Assembly: GCA_949710005.1 (NCBI GenBank) | Contig: OX453272.1 | Location: forward strand, 29,631,630-29,695,629 | Length of the DNA stretch: 64,000 bases | Direction: 5' to 3' | DNA from: Ricordea florida | Lineage: Eukaryota > Cnidaria > Anthozoa > Corallimorpharia > Ricordeidae | Shown: in pieces, positions 26,092-38,800 of the stretch | How positions within the stretch are numbered: position 1 is the stretch's first letter | Layout: each line of letters starts with the position of its first letter | Position numbers and translations under genes: made by a program | Notes under the pieces: model-generated | The model's database searches: none | The model's input: the letters and a program-made list of their open reading frames with translations, nothing else | Told to the model about the DNA's origin: nothing

Positions 26092-26774
26092 TTCGGAAGC
26101 TCTTTACTCCGATATCCATAGATAACGTCCCATTTGTCCAATATGTCTTTAGTCTGACTGGACTTGTCTGTCTGTTTGTTTGTTTATTTGGTTGTTTCCT
26201 TTACGTTTGGCGTGGCTAACGGAGGTAAGCAACAATTTTTGTAGAATTTTTCACGCTAAGTTGCGCGTAAGGCCTCCTCCTCTGCCTTCAGCCAGCTCTG
26301 TTTTGTGCTGCAGTGCACGCCTCAGTCCTTTTATGCACCAATGGAAATTTCCCTCGCCTTCAACTATCTTCTTCGCGCCAAGTGGTTTCTGGAGACCTCG
26401 TACTCTGCCTCCAGTTCTTTTTCTTCGGGCTCGCTGGCTTTCCCCCCTCACAGGTAACGTATGTGCCGAAACATAGCTTGTAAGGGACCTCGTGTCCTAT
26501 TCTGTGTCTCCGGCCCTCGGAATTGTCAGCTACCGTAGATAAACTTATATAAGATCGCAAAAGAAAGACGAGTTGGCAAATAAACTCCACGCGCCAGACT
26601 GTGTGAAAAATATGTGAATGGTTTAAATTAATTATTTTTGTTATGGATCTGTCAACATCATTTGGTTAGTTTTCAAGGAATGTGAACTAAGTTTAGAAAA
26701 TATTCTTTTTCTGTCCGTCGTTCATTCCATTAGCTATTTATACGTTCCACTGACAGTGATACCAGTTTATATAA

Positions 26775-26814
<40 letters not shown>

Positions 26815-29800
26815 TTCGGAAGCTCTTTACTCCGATATCCATAGATAACGTCCCATTTGTCCAATATGTCTTTAGTCTGACTGGACTTGTCTGTCTGTTT
26901 GTTTGTTTATTTGGTTGTTTCCTTTACGTTTGGCGTGGCTAACGGAGGTAAGCAACAATTTTTGTAGAATTTTTCACGCTAAGTTGCGCGTAAGGCCTCC
27001 TCCTCTGCCTTCAGCCAGCTCTGTTTTGTGCTGCAGTGCACGCCTCAGTCCTTTTATGCACCAATGGAAATTTCCCTCGCCTTCAACTATCTTCTTCGCG
27101 CCAAGTGGTTTCTGGAGACCTCGTACTCTGCCTCCAGCCAACTCTGTCTTCTGCTACACTGCGCACCTTAGTCCTCTTGTCTTTCAGTTCACAATCTGCT
27201 CGCCTTTTGCGTACCTTCTTGGCGCTAATCGGCACATAACGTCTCCATACTCTGTCTTCAGCCAGCTCTGTTGGCGACGACACTGTACATCGTACCCCAA
27301 GTCCTCTATGCAGATTTCTGCTCTTCCTGTATTCACGTCAATGCAATTCTATAGCCGTTTTTTGTTGAAATCTCAACACATCTTTTTAGCACTACTTCAT
27401 TAATTTGTCTAAAGTCCACTTTTTCATTTAAAACATCTGCCGCATTTTGTGCCAAGATGTTTCTTGCTTGCTGTGACACGCTTGAAAATGAATGTAACAT
27501 ACTGCTTTGCCGATCTTAACAAATTAAACAGTCATCTAAAGCAAATTCCAATACACGAAGATTGTTAACTTATTAATGAAAGCCATTATGCGGTGTTTAG
27601 GAACAAAAATCGTTTGGTTTAAACAACGTTGCGGTTACGATTTGTAGATATTTAGCAGATGGTTCGTTTTCAATTTGTCTGGTAACGTATCGTTTTAATT
27701 AAGATTCATTAGTGGCTCGTCAATATGTTTCTTGCTGTCGTTGAGTTTCGTCATTAGTAACAGACTGACCCTTCATGACCGTTCCTGTCAGTACTGAATG
27801 GGCTCGACGAATGTTTGATTTACTGCTCGTTTTAGATGACTCTCTCGCCGTGCAGGTGTTAGAATTTAAGCTATAAACTAGTGTCATCTAGTAATTAGCT
27901 TCTAATTTGTATCCTTAAGACTTGTTTGGAATTCTAAACACGGAGATGTACCTTGATCTGGTCATACAGCGCGGGCTGGGGAGGGGAGGGGGGTGCTGTT
28001 TAACCCAACCCACACGGGGAAGCTCTGACAGAATCCACGTGTTGTAATACGAGAAAGAAAAGGGAAATATGCGCGTAAGGAAAGAGAAAATATTTTAAAT
28101 TATTTTAAATCGAAATATTTTTAGAAGACTTGCCTCTTATAGTCTGGCTTTAGCGTCAAGAAATGAAACGAGTGGTTACCCGCGCCTGCGTTTCTCGCGC
28201 CTAGCGGCTTCGCAGCCCGCCCCTCGAGCCGTGAAAAGAGACTGCACACAATTTACACCTCATGAGTGTATCATTTTAGTTTATTGAACGCTTCATGAAA
28301 TGAGAAGAATACTCTCTAATTAGCGAAGTATTTCCATGATAAACCGATTATTGCAGAATAGGGGTTTAAAAGAGGAATAATTTTTTAATGGAAAGAATAC
28401 GATAGGAAAAACACTGTTGCCATGGTAACAAGATGAAGTATACAAGGATAAACGAAAGTGGCTTGAAGTCTTCAAGTGAATGGAATGTGGGCGGAATGGA
28501 ATCCATCTTTTTTCCGCCATTAGTAGAGTTAATTAGTTTTTCACGTTTGATCTTTTTCTACCCTCTGATACTACTCAACTCTTGAATAGAAAACGTTAAA
28601 CGTTGTATTCTTTTGAAACAAACTCGAAAGGAGACTTTTCCGAGAAAAGCGTGGAAGTAGTTAACATCTGCTTAGGAATACAAGTTAACAATGTACTAGC
28701 CCCAGAACTCAGTTGGTAGTCCTTCCACCGTGGTTATTTTTCTTGTCGTATAAATAGTTGTTGCATAATTTAAATTTTTAGACGAATCCTCGTTTTGTTT
28801 CAGGTGCAATCTACTCCGAATTTGACTTGTTTTGGGTGTCATACAGCGATTACTACTTGACATTCAGGGTGGCCAGAACGTGAGTACAGCCTTACTTACC
28901 ACCTTTAATTAACCTGGCCAATTCTGTTATTCTTCCTTGAACTAAATTATTGCAGCTCTTTAAGCCTAGCAGAGGACAACGAAACTGAAACGCATTTAAC
29001 AAGTCATCAGGCATTATAGCATTGTTTATCACGCTGATAGCATTGCTTATCACGCTCATACCATTGTTTAGCACGCTGACAGCATTGTTTATCGCGCCCA
29101 TAGCAATGTTTATCACCGCTGGAGAGGATGCTACTCCATTTCAAGCGCATCGCCCGCCGGTACTCATTCATAACTGAATTCAGTATTTTAAGGTCCTAAG
29201 TCTTCAATTCATTTGGGAGCCAGAATTCAAATTCAAGGTGTTTTCAGCCGCACCCCTGGAACGCCAAAAATTCAAGATGTTAGAATCCAATGTTGTTGAT
29301 AGTTTCCTTTTGCGAATTCTTCACCGCCACCTCGAGCTTTCGACGAAATCGTCTATCAGCAGAACGACTCAGAGTGAATCACAATGGCTGCGTTGAATAA
29401 TTATTGTTATTGTGTCTATAACCCATGTGTGTGAGCAAACGCGCGCATTCTTATTGGTTCCCTTCTCACAGGCTACCAGCTCATATGCCATTGGTACGGA
29501 AAACAGCCATCATGGACGGGGTTTCCGTCTTAAATTAGACGGGGGGAAATTCAGGTCTTGCTTGAAAAGAATATACCAAAAAATACTACCGAAGCAAATA
29601 AATATGGGATTAAATTATTCGGCGGTAAGTGAGCAAATTATGTAGCGAAATTGACACGATTTTAGTTGTCTATCACGAACTAGAGCAAACTCTTACAAAC
29701 GCCGCCATTTAAAAACATCCATGGAGCCCGTAAACCTAGTTTGTTTTTTACTTCTGCTTACTTTTCCACTTTTAATTCTCGGACTGGTTTGCTAACTCGA

Positions 29801-32800
29801 AAAACATTGCTATGTGCATTAAAGGGACGAGTAAGAACGAGCCGGACTCGTCAACATCGGCTCGACAACAGGTCGGCTCGACGACATTGTTCGGTTTACA
29901 AACAACAACAAAGTCAATTCTTGTCGTGCAAACTAGCTCCAATTTCTCACAATTGAGAGATTAGAGATATAATAAAACAATTATTCCTCTCAATCTCGTC
30001 GTACATGAACTATAGCAACGGACGGCAACCGGAAGAGAACATTTCACGTGCCAGGACGGTGGTGTCTGCCAGATTTTTATACTGATCATCTGTAATGGCG
30101 AAAAGATACTAATCAATGTAAATGTATTTGTGTGAAGACAAGGGGAAACAGCTCACTTCCGGTTGCCGAGCAAGGTTGGTGCAGTGATGAGAGCAAGGTT
30201 GGCGCAGTGATTAGAGCAACGTTGGCGCAGTGATGAGAGCAAGGTTGGCGCAGTGATGAGAGCAAGGTTGGCGCAGCGGTGAGAGCAGGGTTGGCGCGCG
30301 GGGAGAGTAAGGTTGGCGCAGTGATGAGAGCAAGGTTGGCGCAGTGATGAGAGCAAGGTTGGCGCAGTGATGAGAGCAAGGTTGGCGCAGCGATGAGACC
30401 AAGGTTGGCGCAGCGATGGGAGCAAGGTTGGCGCAGCGATGGGAGCAAGGTTGGCGCAGTGACGAGAGCAAGGTTGGCGCAGTGACGAGAGCAAGGTTGG
30501 CGCAGTGACGAGAGCAAGGTTGGCGCAGTGACGAGAGCAAGGTTGGCGCAGTGACGAGAGCAAGGTTGGCGCAGTGACGAGAGCAAGGTTGGCGCAGCGA
30601 TGAGAGCAAGGTTGGCGCAGCGATGAGACCAAGGTTGGCGCAGCGATGAGACCAAGGTTGGCGCAGCGATGAGAGCCCTCGCCTCCCACCTCTGTGACCC
30701 GGGTTTGATTTCCGTCGTCTCCTGTGGGCCGAGTTTGTTGTGGGTTCTCTCTGGGGATTTATTTCTCCGGGTTCTCCGTTTTTTTCCCTCAATAAAAACC
30801 AACGCTTGCAGATTCCAACTCCACCAGCAAACAAGCGTGCGGGAAAAAGCTTGTAATGGACCTCGTGTCCTATTCTGTGTCTCCCACGGAATTGTCAGCT
30901 ACCGTAAATGTTATAAATAAATAAAAGAAAACCGTAGTCAAATTTGCAATATTTGTAAATGTTGACCTTCTGAAATTTTGAACACAATTTTGCTGGACAG
31001 AACCCTCTCTCAGGGTTAGGATAAAAGAGGGCATGAGAGAAGTATAGAGCAAGGGCCCTAAAAGATGGAGATTCCCTCCGAGAAACTAGGAGAGGCTAGA
31101 GGCTAGAATTCATCCTCCCTTCTCACCGCCCCCTTCCCTCTCTTTTCTTCCCACCCCCCTCTCCCCTTCCTCGCTTCTTGCCTCCCATTCCCTCTCTCCT
31201 TTCCTCTCCCCTCTCCTCTCCCCTCTCCCCCTTAGTTTTGTCGTTTCCTCACCATTTTCCGTACACCTCTCTTGTGCCCGAAGACCCGAAAGCGGCTAGT
31301 AACGCATGCACGTTCACTGGAAGTTGACGAACTCGACACTTGTTTTTCTGGTCGTCATGCAATACTTCTTTCGCTTCAGTCCCATGATAACGTTGCGTAA
31401 CAATCAGTATAGAAAAATAACGAAGCTGATTGGTTTTCATCGAGACCGAACCAATCGAATTTATTTCTCGGATAGAGGATGTCATGTAGAAATCGAAGTT
31501 CTCTCAACATTGCACTTTTTAAGGGAACTCTGCATGTTGTTAAAATCTTTGGTATTCTTGTCGTTATCTCTGTAAGTCGGCGAAGCTCACGTTTGTGGCT
31601 GAAGTTGTGTCCTCCCTAATATAGCACCGCTGTGATGCATTTGGTAAGGGGAATCTGTCCCCAAGTCCACAATTTTCAATGTCTGAAAAAAACTAGAGTT
31701 GTTTGAACCCTCACTGACCCTGATTATTTTTGGATCGAATGTTCTTGAAAAATTGCCTTTGCCTCATAAAACCTTTATCATTAGAAGTCATAGTATTTTA
31801 AATATGTCGGGAACTCTCGAATCTACGAAATGTTACTCTCTTCTGATTGCAGGTTAATGAGACAGAAAAGAGAACATGACAGTGAATTCGTGTCCTTTGT
31901 GAATAGCCAGAGGGGTTCAAACCGACCGCAGCTGGACTTTTTATTATTAAAACCAGTAGGTATCCATACAAGTCATATAAATTTACTTGCTGTGTTATAC
32001 GAAAACCTACTTCAAGGAGTAAAATGATGCGGGAGTTTCATTGCTTTGCTTGTCGCGACCTATGAAGAATGCCATAATTTGTACTAGTAAGTTGTGTCGT
32101 AAGTGAGTTCAACAGAACCTGCTAGATTGTATTTGTTAGTTTGTTATGTTTGTTCTTTCCTTTTATTCCTGTTTGATCGGTTGAAACCGTGGTTTCATGC
32201 TTGGAATTCACTGTTATGTCAGTAATTTATATCAGCACTTCATCTGTATTACTTCCATGAGCGTGTTGATTTTTTGAGATGTGAAATGATCGAGGCCGAT
32301 TTGTTCCATCTATGTTTTCTGTTTTTGTTTTATTTTAGCACTGCTGACGCTAGCGCTAATTGAAATGTTTTCTTTAGTCACCAAACTGTCTAAAGGACAT
32401 TTTAGTTACGTAAGTTCTTTTGGCGTTACGTAATTGTATGACCAATGCCCAAGATGTCCAGACCCCCCCCCCCCCCCCCAAAAAAAAAAAAAAGTGAAAC
32501 AGAAGTGATAAACAAGTTAGATTTTGTCGCAGGAATATCAGTCAACGCAGTTTCAAGAGCATTCGATGTGATTGTAATTGTAAGTTATCAGTGTTGGTAA
32601 TTTCACAGTTTGGCTGTTTACTGTTCAGGACAGAATAGAATTAAATTAGAAAGTTCAACAGGAAAATCGGTGCGGTCGAGAACTAGCGATTTTTGCGCTC
32701 CAGCTTTGTGATTTATCTTACGTCACATTCCATTTGCAGTATTGTTAAACGAACTGTTGGTTTATTGCAAGTCGCTGGATTGTGTAACTTACGAACAGTC

Positions 32801-35800
32801 CAATCAAGATTTTCTACTGTTAGTGTTTAAAACACAACGGAAAATAACTTGTTATAAATACAACCTTTTACCCCTCTCTCCTTTGTCATCCAAGATTAGG
32901 TCCGTTTCACTTCGTTATTTAGCGCCCACTTAGTGACGTTATTGTGTAACACAATCATGGCTTTTGCCTTATGTGGTACACGAAATTTTACCGTCGTGTG
33001 CGATGATTTCACATCAGAATGATTGCAAATATGCCTTGCTTGACAGACTCACTGATCACTCCCAATACGACAGAAATACCATATTACAAACTAAGAGAAA
33101 ATGAAGGTGTAAGGCAATTAAATAGGAAGCTTTTGAATGTGATGAATTTCACAATGTTATCGCTGAAATTTGGTGATTTTCGAACTTAAAATAAACAATA
33201 AAGATGTCAAGTGAAAATGTTGATACCCTTAGGTGAATCGTGAATCTCAATAACCTGAATGCATGTTTTTTACAGTTATGTATGTTTTTAGCAGGTTAAT
33301 CTAATCTTGAAGTCGTGTCTTTTGCGTCTATCACATACAACTCCTTGGTTTAAGAATATCTTTGAAAGTTGCGAACTATGTACAAGACAATTGTTAATGA
33401 AAGAGTATAATTGTTTGAGTTATTTTCGGTTTAAAAGCGACCTTTCGTGACCTTGGTTGTTTTTTGGCTCAGCTTGGCGGCTTTTGTCTGTAGATACTTA
33501 AAAGGCGGTTTGGAATCTGTGCAACTTCCGAATTTAAAATTGTTGCAAACTGTTTGCGGTTTCTCAAATTATCGCGTTTCGTTTTTCTTGGGTATAACGT
33601 GTAAATCATGAAAGATCGAAATTGTTTAGGATTGTCAATCAAAGAGGGGTAATAGAATGTTTTAACGGAAATTATTGGTCTCCGAAAATGTCGATCTAAA
33701 ATGTCCTCAGATTTCTGGCTAACTAAACTTTGAACTTTTCGAAATCTTGAATTTTGAAAATTTGTGTACTGGAACTCGGAAACTGTACACTGTGCAAGAA
33801 ACAGCAATGGGACGAATATGGGTGAAAAAGTACAGAAATAATTTTCCTAAGATTTACAACTTGTTGAGGAGCTAATGTCAATACCCATTTACACCACCAG
33901 CACAAACATTCTGAACACAGGCTCAAATTTGATAGCAAGAATAAAATTTAATAAGTACATCTCATATTTGATAGGGACACTAGAATTTCTGGTTCGGATT
34001 TATTATGGAAACTAGAGTCTCGGTCTCGGATTTTCTCACAGTCTTGCAAAGCCCTAGCGTTTCTTATGTTCAACCCTGCTAAGTTGATTCTTGGGTTATA
34101 TAAGATTTCATTATTTATGTCATCTTAATCTCGATGCATAGACGTAGTACAGAAAAACCGACAGATTTTTATCTCTGTTGTGATGTATTTTAGCCTTTAT
34201 CGAGTGGAAGCTACTCGCCCAAGAAAGGAATACAAAAGATTGCTTTTCGTGTTAGTAAGATTAAGAACATTTAAAGTGTTAACCTTTTCTAGGATATGCA
34301 GATAGTTTCAATGAATGCCACTGATTCTTTGTAAATATTTCTCTTTTCTTCAGTTCGCCCACAACTGTTTATTTTGGGAGCACAAAAAACGTTATTTTAT
34401 TAAAAAAAAAAAATGTCAAACCACAGTTTGCCTGCTTGACATAACTCGGTAGCTATTTGAAGTGTCTTCCCGTCTCCACCCTCCACCCCTGGGTCAACCA
34501 CAGAACGACACGAGCTCTCTAGTGTTATATATGTTCTCAGGCATGAAATATTGGGGGACTGACTTTAAAAGGCGCCTAAAGGGAGTTTTATGAAGAATGT
34601 TCAGTTCAGTTCTATTTCGTGGCTCTTCCATGGCCAGAACGTCCAAGTATGTAAGTACTTTTCCACTTGCTGAGGAAAATATGGTAAAAGATTTGTCACT
34701 AACAATGGGTGGCCGACACAAGGTTTGATTCAGACCCGAGTTCTTCGTCTCTGTCTTATATGAACATTTTCAACGTGCTTATAATTATTAATTGTGTACT
34801 GTTCAAAACAATAGGACTATACCGTAATAGCTTAACAAACGGGGTCACCGAGTCAACTTGCCACTTACCTTGGGGTAATCACCGTCAAAGTGTTTCTGTG
34901 ACAAAGTCCAGACACGGGTTTAGCGATACCAAGTGTTTCGGACCTTCGGGTCTTTACTTCGTATTTTTCTTCGCAAGTCAGTTGTGCGTCAATTAGAAAG
35001 CATAGAATTGGATAGTGCTACTTGAATTTTGCTATATTGTTCAGTATATGTTGTGTTTTAAAAGTAGCATTAACAGTGTCATTTGGGTGGCTTGTGACAT
35101 CTGAGCCGGCTAACTTGATACCCGACCCGACATACAATTCTGTAACACCATGCACCGGATAGCGCTACCAGGCTACTCGTGATACAGAACAACTCGATTT
35201 TTGCCTCATTATTTATGTCTTCAAAACGTAGAAAGCGGTTATTTAAGTTCGGGAACCGTCTTCGGAAAAGTTTCAGGACTGCTAAGAAGTGGAAAAGGAG
35301 CTTTCGAGTGCAAAAGAGAAGTGCACATTACCGGGTAAGGACGGCCGGCCGGCTCTCTGTGTACAACACTTTGACATTACCAAACATTTTCAACCTTTAG
35401 GTCGTGTATTTTTGTTCAATTGTTCTTGATACGACTATAAATTGGCTCTTAGCTTAATAACACTCAGATTTTACACTCGAATCCCAAATCGTGAGATAGA
35501 GATTTCAGCGATCAGAGTTCGTTTGATTGCGTTCTGTCCTCGCTCAGGATACTTTTTTCTTTGCTTTTCACTAGCGAGTTTTCGGCGAGCTAGATTTAGC
35601 TCTAGCTTAAAGCGGGCTGTGTATCCTACTGAGCCTGTAACGAAAATTTCCACCAATTTTCGGCTCATTTCCTAATGTTTTCGTAATTCGTATGCCACCT
35701 TTTCAGTTCGCGGTGATTCGCGTCTGTTAAACGTGCTCCTTGCGCCGGTGTCTACCAGAATTTCCTGTCCAGGAAGTATTTTAAGGCATATTCTTTTGTT

Positions 35801-38800
35801 TGTGGGATTTTTGTATAATGACTTTTCTAATATTCGGCTGGGTTTTGCGCTGCTTGTTTCAAATAACAGATGTTTGTTTACGTAGTAAATACAAACATAC
35901 TAGCATCAAACGTTTTGCGAATCGGAAATGGCTGGTCTAGTTGCCTACTAGATTAGGTATATCTATTGATAAAATGCCAACGGAAAAATAATCTTCGTTT
36001 GCGTAGCAAGGCGATAATGTTTTCATTTTTGACATTTGGCAGTTTCTTGGTGTCTTCTTGTTACAAGCATTACATATAGTTGGGGAGATTTATTCGCAAA
36101 AGTGATTATACATAAATACGATTTGGAGAAGCATAGTTCGTTTCTGACACCATTTAAATTGAATTGCTTCCAAAATTTCATATTCATACAGCCGATTAGC
36201 CTGCCCCGCAGTCCAAACTTAACACTCGTAGCAGCCGATTGGATTGAGAAAACCTTTTATCCGTTTAAAATGTCGCGAAATGCAAACATCGGCTTTAAAT
36301 GTCTGATGAAATTGGTTCTTTGCCCGGGTCCGTTGACGTTGTGAAGCAACTTGAGAATCATACCCGGCTATTTTGAAGATGCATTACTCTGAAATCTCTG
36401 CGCAATGATCGACATTCAACTGACAACTTTGCTCCCGCGGCCTACATTCGTTAGTCGATGAAATTGTAATGAGGTAAATGTTTAAGTGAATTTGTAGCTA
36501 CCGAGCCCCCGGTCATATTAATTTCTTAACATGTACCTCGACACACACTCACAGAAAGAAGCATGCATTGATGTCTCCATTTCTCAGGCCATGCTATAGT
36601 TGTACTGAACGATGTGGCAAACGTGTATTTTAGGTATCAAGCGATTACTAATAAATCAAAGCAAACATGGAGACGTCTGTTGATCGCGAACCTCGGTGGC
36701 TGGATTTGCTATTGTAACTTTCACGAACTATTAGCGGGGGCTAATTCAGTATTTAAGTTTTTGTTGTAAGGTTAGCCGGTTAATTAAGTTCATTGACGTA
36801 AAATCTTTTGAGCAGTGATGTATCTCTTCAGTTGTTCTTCACTGTTGAGTCGATGTGTGAAATTATTTAAAGAGCTCTTACTAATGAGAGTCCGCACGTA
36901 TTAAAATCTTGAGAGTGAAGGAATTAATTGAGAAATATTTGGGACAAGAGTGGAACAAACTTATGATATCTAGTCGTTGATTCGCAAGAGAAGTCAAACT
37001 CAACTTCCCCCGCCAATAGCAGAACACGCCCAGCCCCAGCCCCAGCCCCAGCCTTAGCCCCAGCCCCATTCATCCCTACGCGTGCCTCCTGACATCCGAG
37101 GGTTGGAACAGGCTACCGCACGGGTAGCCAATCACAGCGCAGGATTGTGTAATGTAACTGGTGTCATAAGGTTTCGCACTGTGGATCCAATCCAAGGGAA
37201 AAGCATCAAACAAACAAAAAATATCCCTGGACATAAAAACAATTGGGGCCGCTACACGAAGAATCTTATGAGAGCTGCTTCATTTCGCAGGACTTGATTC
37301 ATGTCTATAGTACTCCCTTCCTCCCTTGGGCAGACCAGGCGGACAATTACTTGTATTTTCTTTTTCCACTGTTTAGATCCAGCATGTGGGAGAGTGTGAA
37401 CGTATCTTGTCCAACCTGCTGGAGAAAACGCCGGAAACACACCGAGATTATGCCGAGTTAGAAAATGTGGTGAAGAAGTTTAGGCAGGTTTGTTGTTCTC
37501 GCTCATGTTTTATCCTAAAAAAAAAGATGAACTCGGACCATAAAAACCTGACGGCAGGGCCTATCCCGGTTACCGTTGTATGAGGAGCCTAGTTGTATTT
37601 GTTCCCCTTACACCCCCCCCCCCCACCCTCTTGATGGGATGTTAGTACACCGCAGGGCTACCCCCAGCATTATTTCGCCGCTACCCATTTATACACGTGG
37701 GTGGAGTGAGACAGTATGGAGTCATGTTTTTTCATCTAAGGGACGGACCATTAGAAAAGTGATGGGGGCGGGGGTGGGGAAAAAAACAAAAAAAATTTCA
37801 TGCAAGGGAAAATGCCAAGAAAAAAAATTCATGCAAAGAAGAAGGTAAAAAAAAAATTCATGCAGAAGGAAGGTCCAATTGTGACTTTTTCACACGTAGT
37901 AAAAAAAATTTGTGCAGAGGGGTTCACCTGAAAAAAAAATTCCTGCACAAGCAGTGAGCGAAAAAAATTCGTGCAAGCTGAAAATTCCCCACCCACCCCC
38001 CCCCCCCCCATCACTTTTCTAATGGTCCGTCCCTAAGAAAAGAACACCAGCGCCGTGCCTCCTGGGAAGAAGGAATTTAAAAAATCAAGAAAGCAACTAC
38101 TGCATGCAGTGAACAAATCCTGTATCTCCCAGACACGGACTGCTATGTTGGATTTTATGAAGTCAAAATGATTGCTGTCTATTGTTAAGGAACAGGTTCC
38201 TTTTTGTAAAATAATTCTGTAACCTGACGTCGCCATAAAGTCAACGATGGTAGCGCGCAACGAATTCTATTCAGGAAAACAAGCCCAGTTCACTAGCTGA
38301 ATTATATTTTTATTTTCGCGGACCAAATTTGAAGCGAGATAATATTTGGGATGTTTTACCGTCAATCTGCTTGAGCGTGAAGATTTCTTTTCAAGGGGCT
38401 CTGTTACCAAGATTTTACCGCTTGTCCGACAAATATATTGTAGAACTTTATGTACAAAACTGTATGCAACCACATACTGGTCCTGCATTGTCCAAAGGAA
38501 TGATTAAGTGAACTTTGAAATAGAGAACAAGACTGTCATTCTTTGGCAGTTTGCCCGAGACCTAGTGGCGTAAGTGACAAAAGTTGGCCAACTTTTTCAA
38601 GATACAATCCAATTCTTTCCTTGACCTCCGAAGGTACAGACAATTATAATTTACGCCAAGACTCTTTCGCGCTTCTTTCTGGCAAAGCAGGACTTTTCAT
38701 TAATATGTGTTTCTGCTGTAGATGGTCAAGGAAAGAGAAGAAGAGATAATGGCAGCAGAGAATGAGGTAGGGATCAGTCAGTAGTCAATAGTTGGAGCCC

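Larger units (their letters stand above)
19767..28803. other. Intron 5 (~9 kb), a nest of mobile elements
   Basis: The second longest intron. It holds an inverted repeat (19891-20033), a host repeat split by two insertions (about 20633-24495), SINEs and a 723-bp tandem duplication. About 27138-27330 resembles further divergent copies of a unit of roughly 123 bp beginning CAGCCARCTCTGT. From 27330 to 28803 I see nothing but spacer. Confidence 0.75.
28880..31852. other. Intron 6
   Basis: Contains a 21-bp minisatellite (29015-29115), host repeat C copy 2 (29432-30017), the A-box array and SINE (30173-30930) and a polypyrimidine tract (31115-31235). Confidence 0.75.

Noticed and set aside
26180-27403. 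Two open frames starting with the same 75 or so residues
   Set aside because: They are the two units of the 723-bp duplication and overlap repeat sequence; no protein family match is apparent.
28892-29116. Minus-strand open frame with a 7-residue repeat
   Set aside because: It is the 21-bp minisatellite read in frame.
30173-30675. Possible CRISPR array
   Set aside because: The units abut directly with no unique spacers, and this is an animal genome; it is a minisatellite.
30113-30834. Three overlapping long minus-strand open frames (up to 229 codons)
   Set aside because: They are translations of the 23-bp A-box array, whose unit lacks stops on that strand; the period forces the same 23-residue repeat in every frame.
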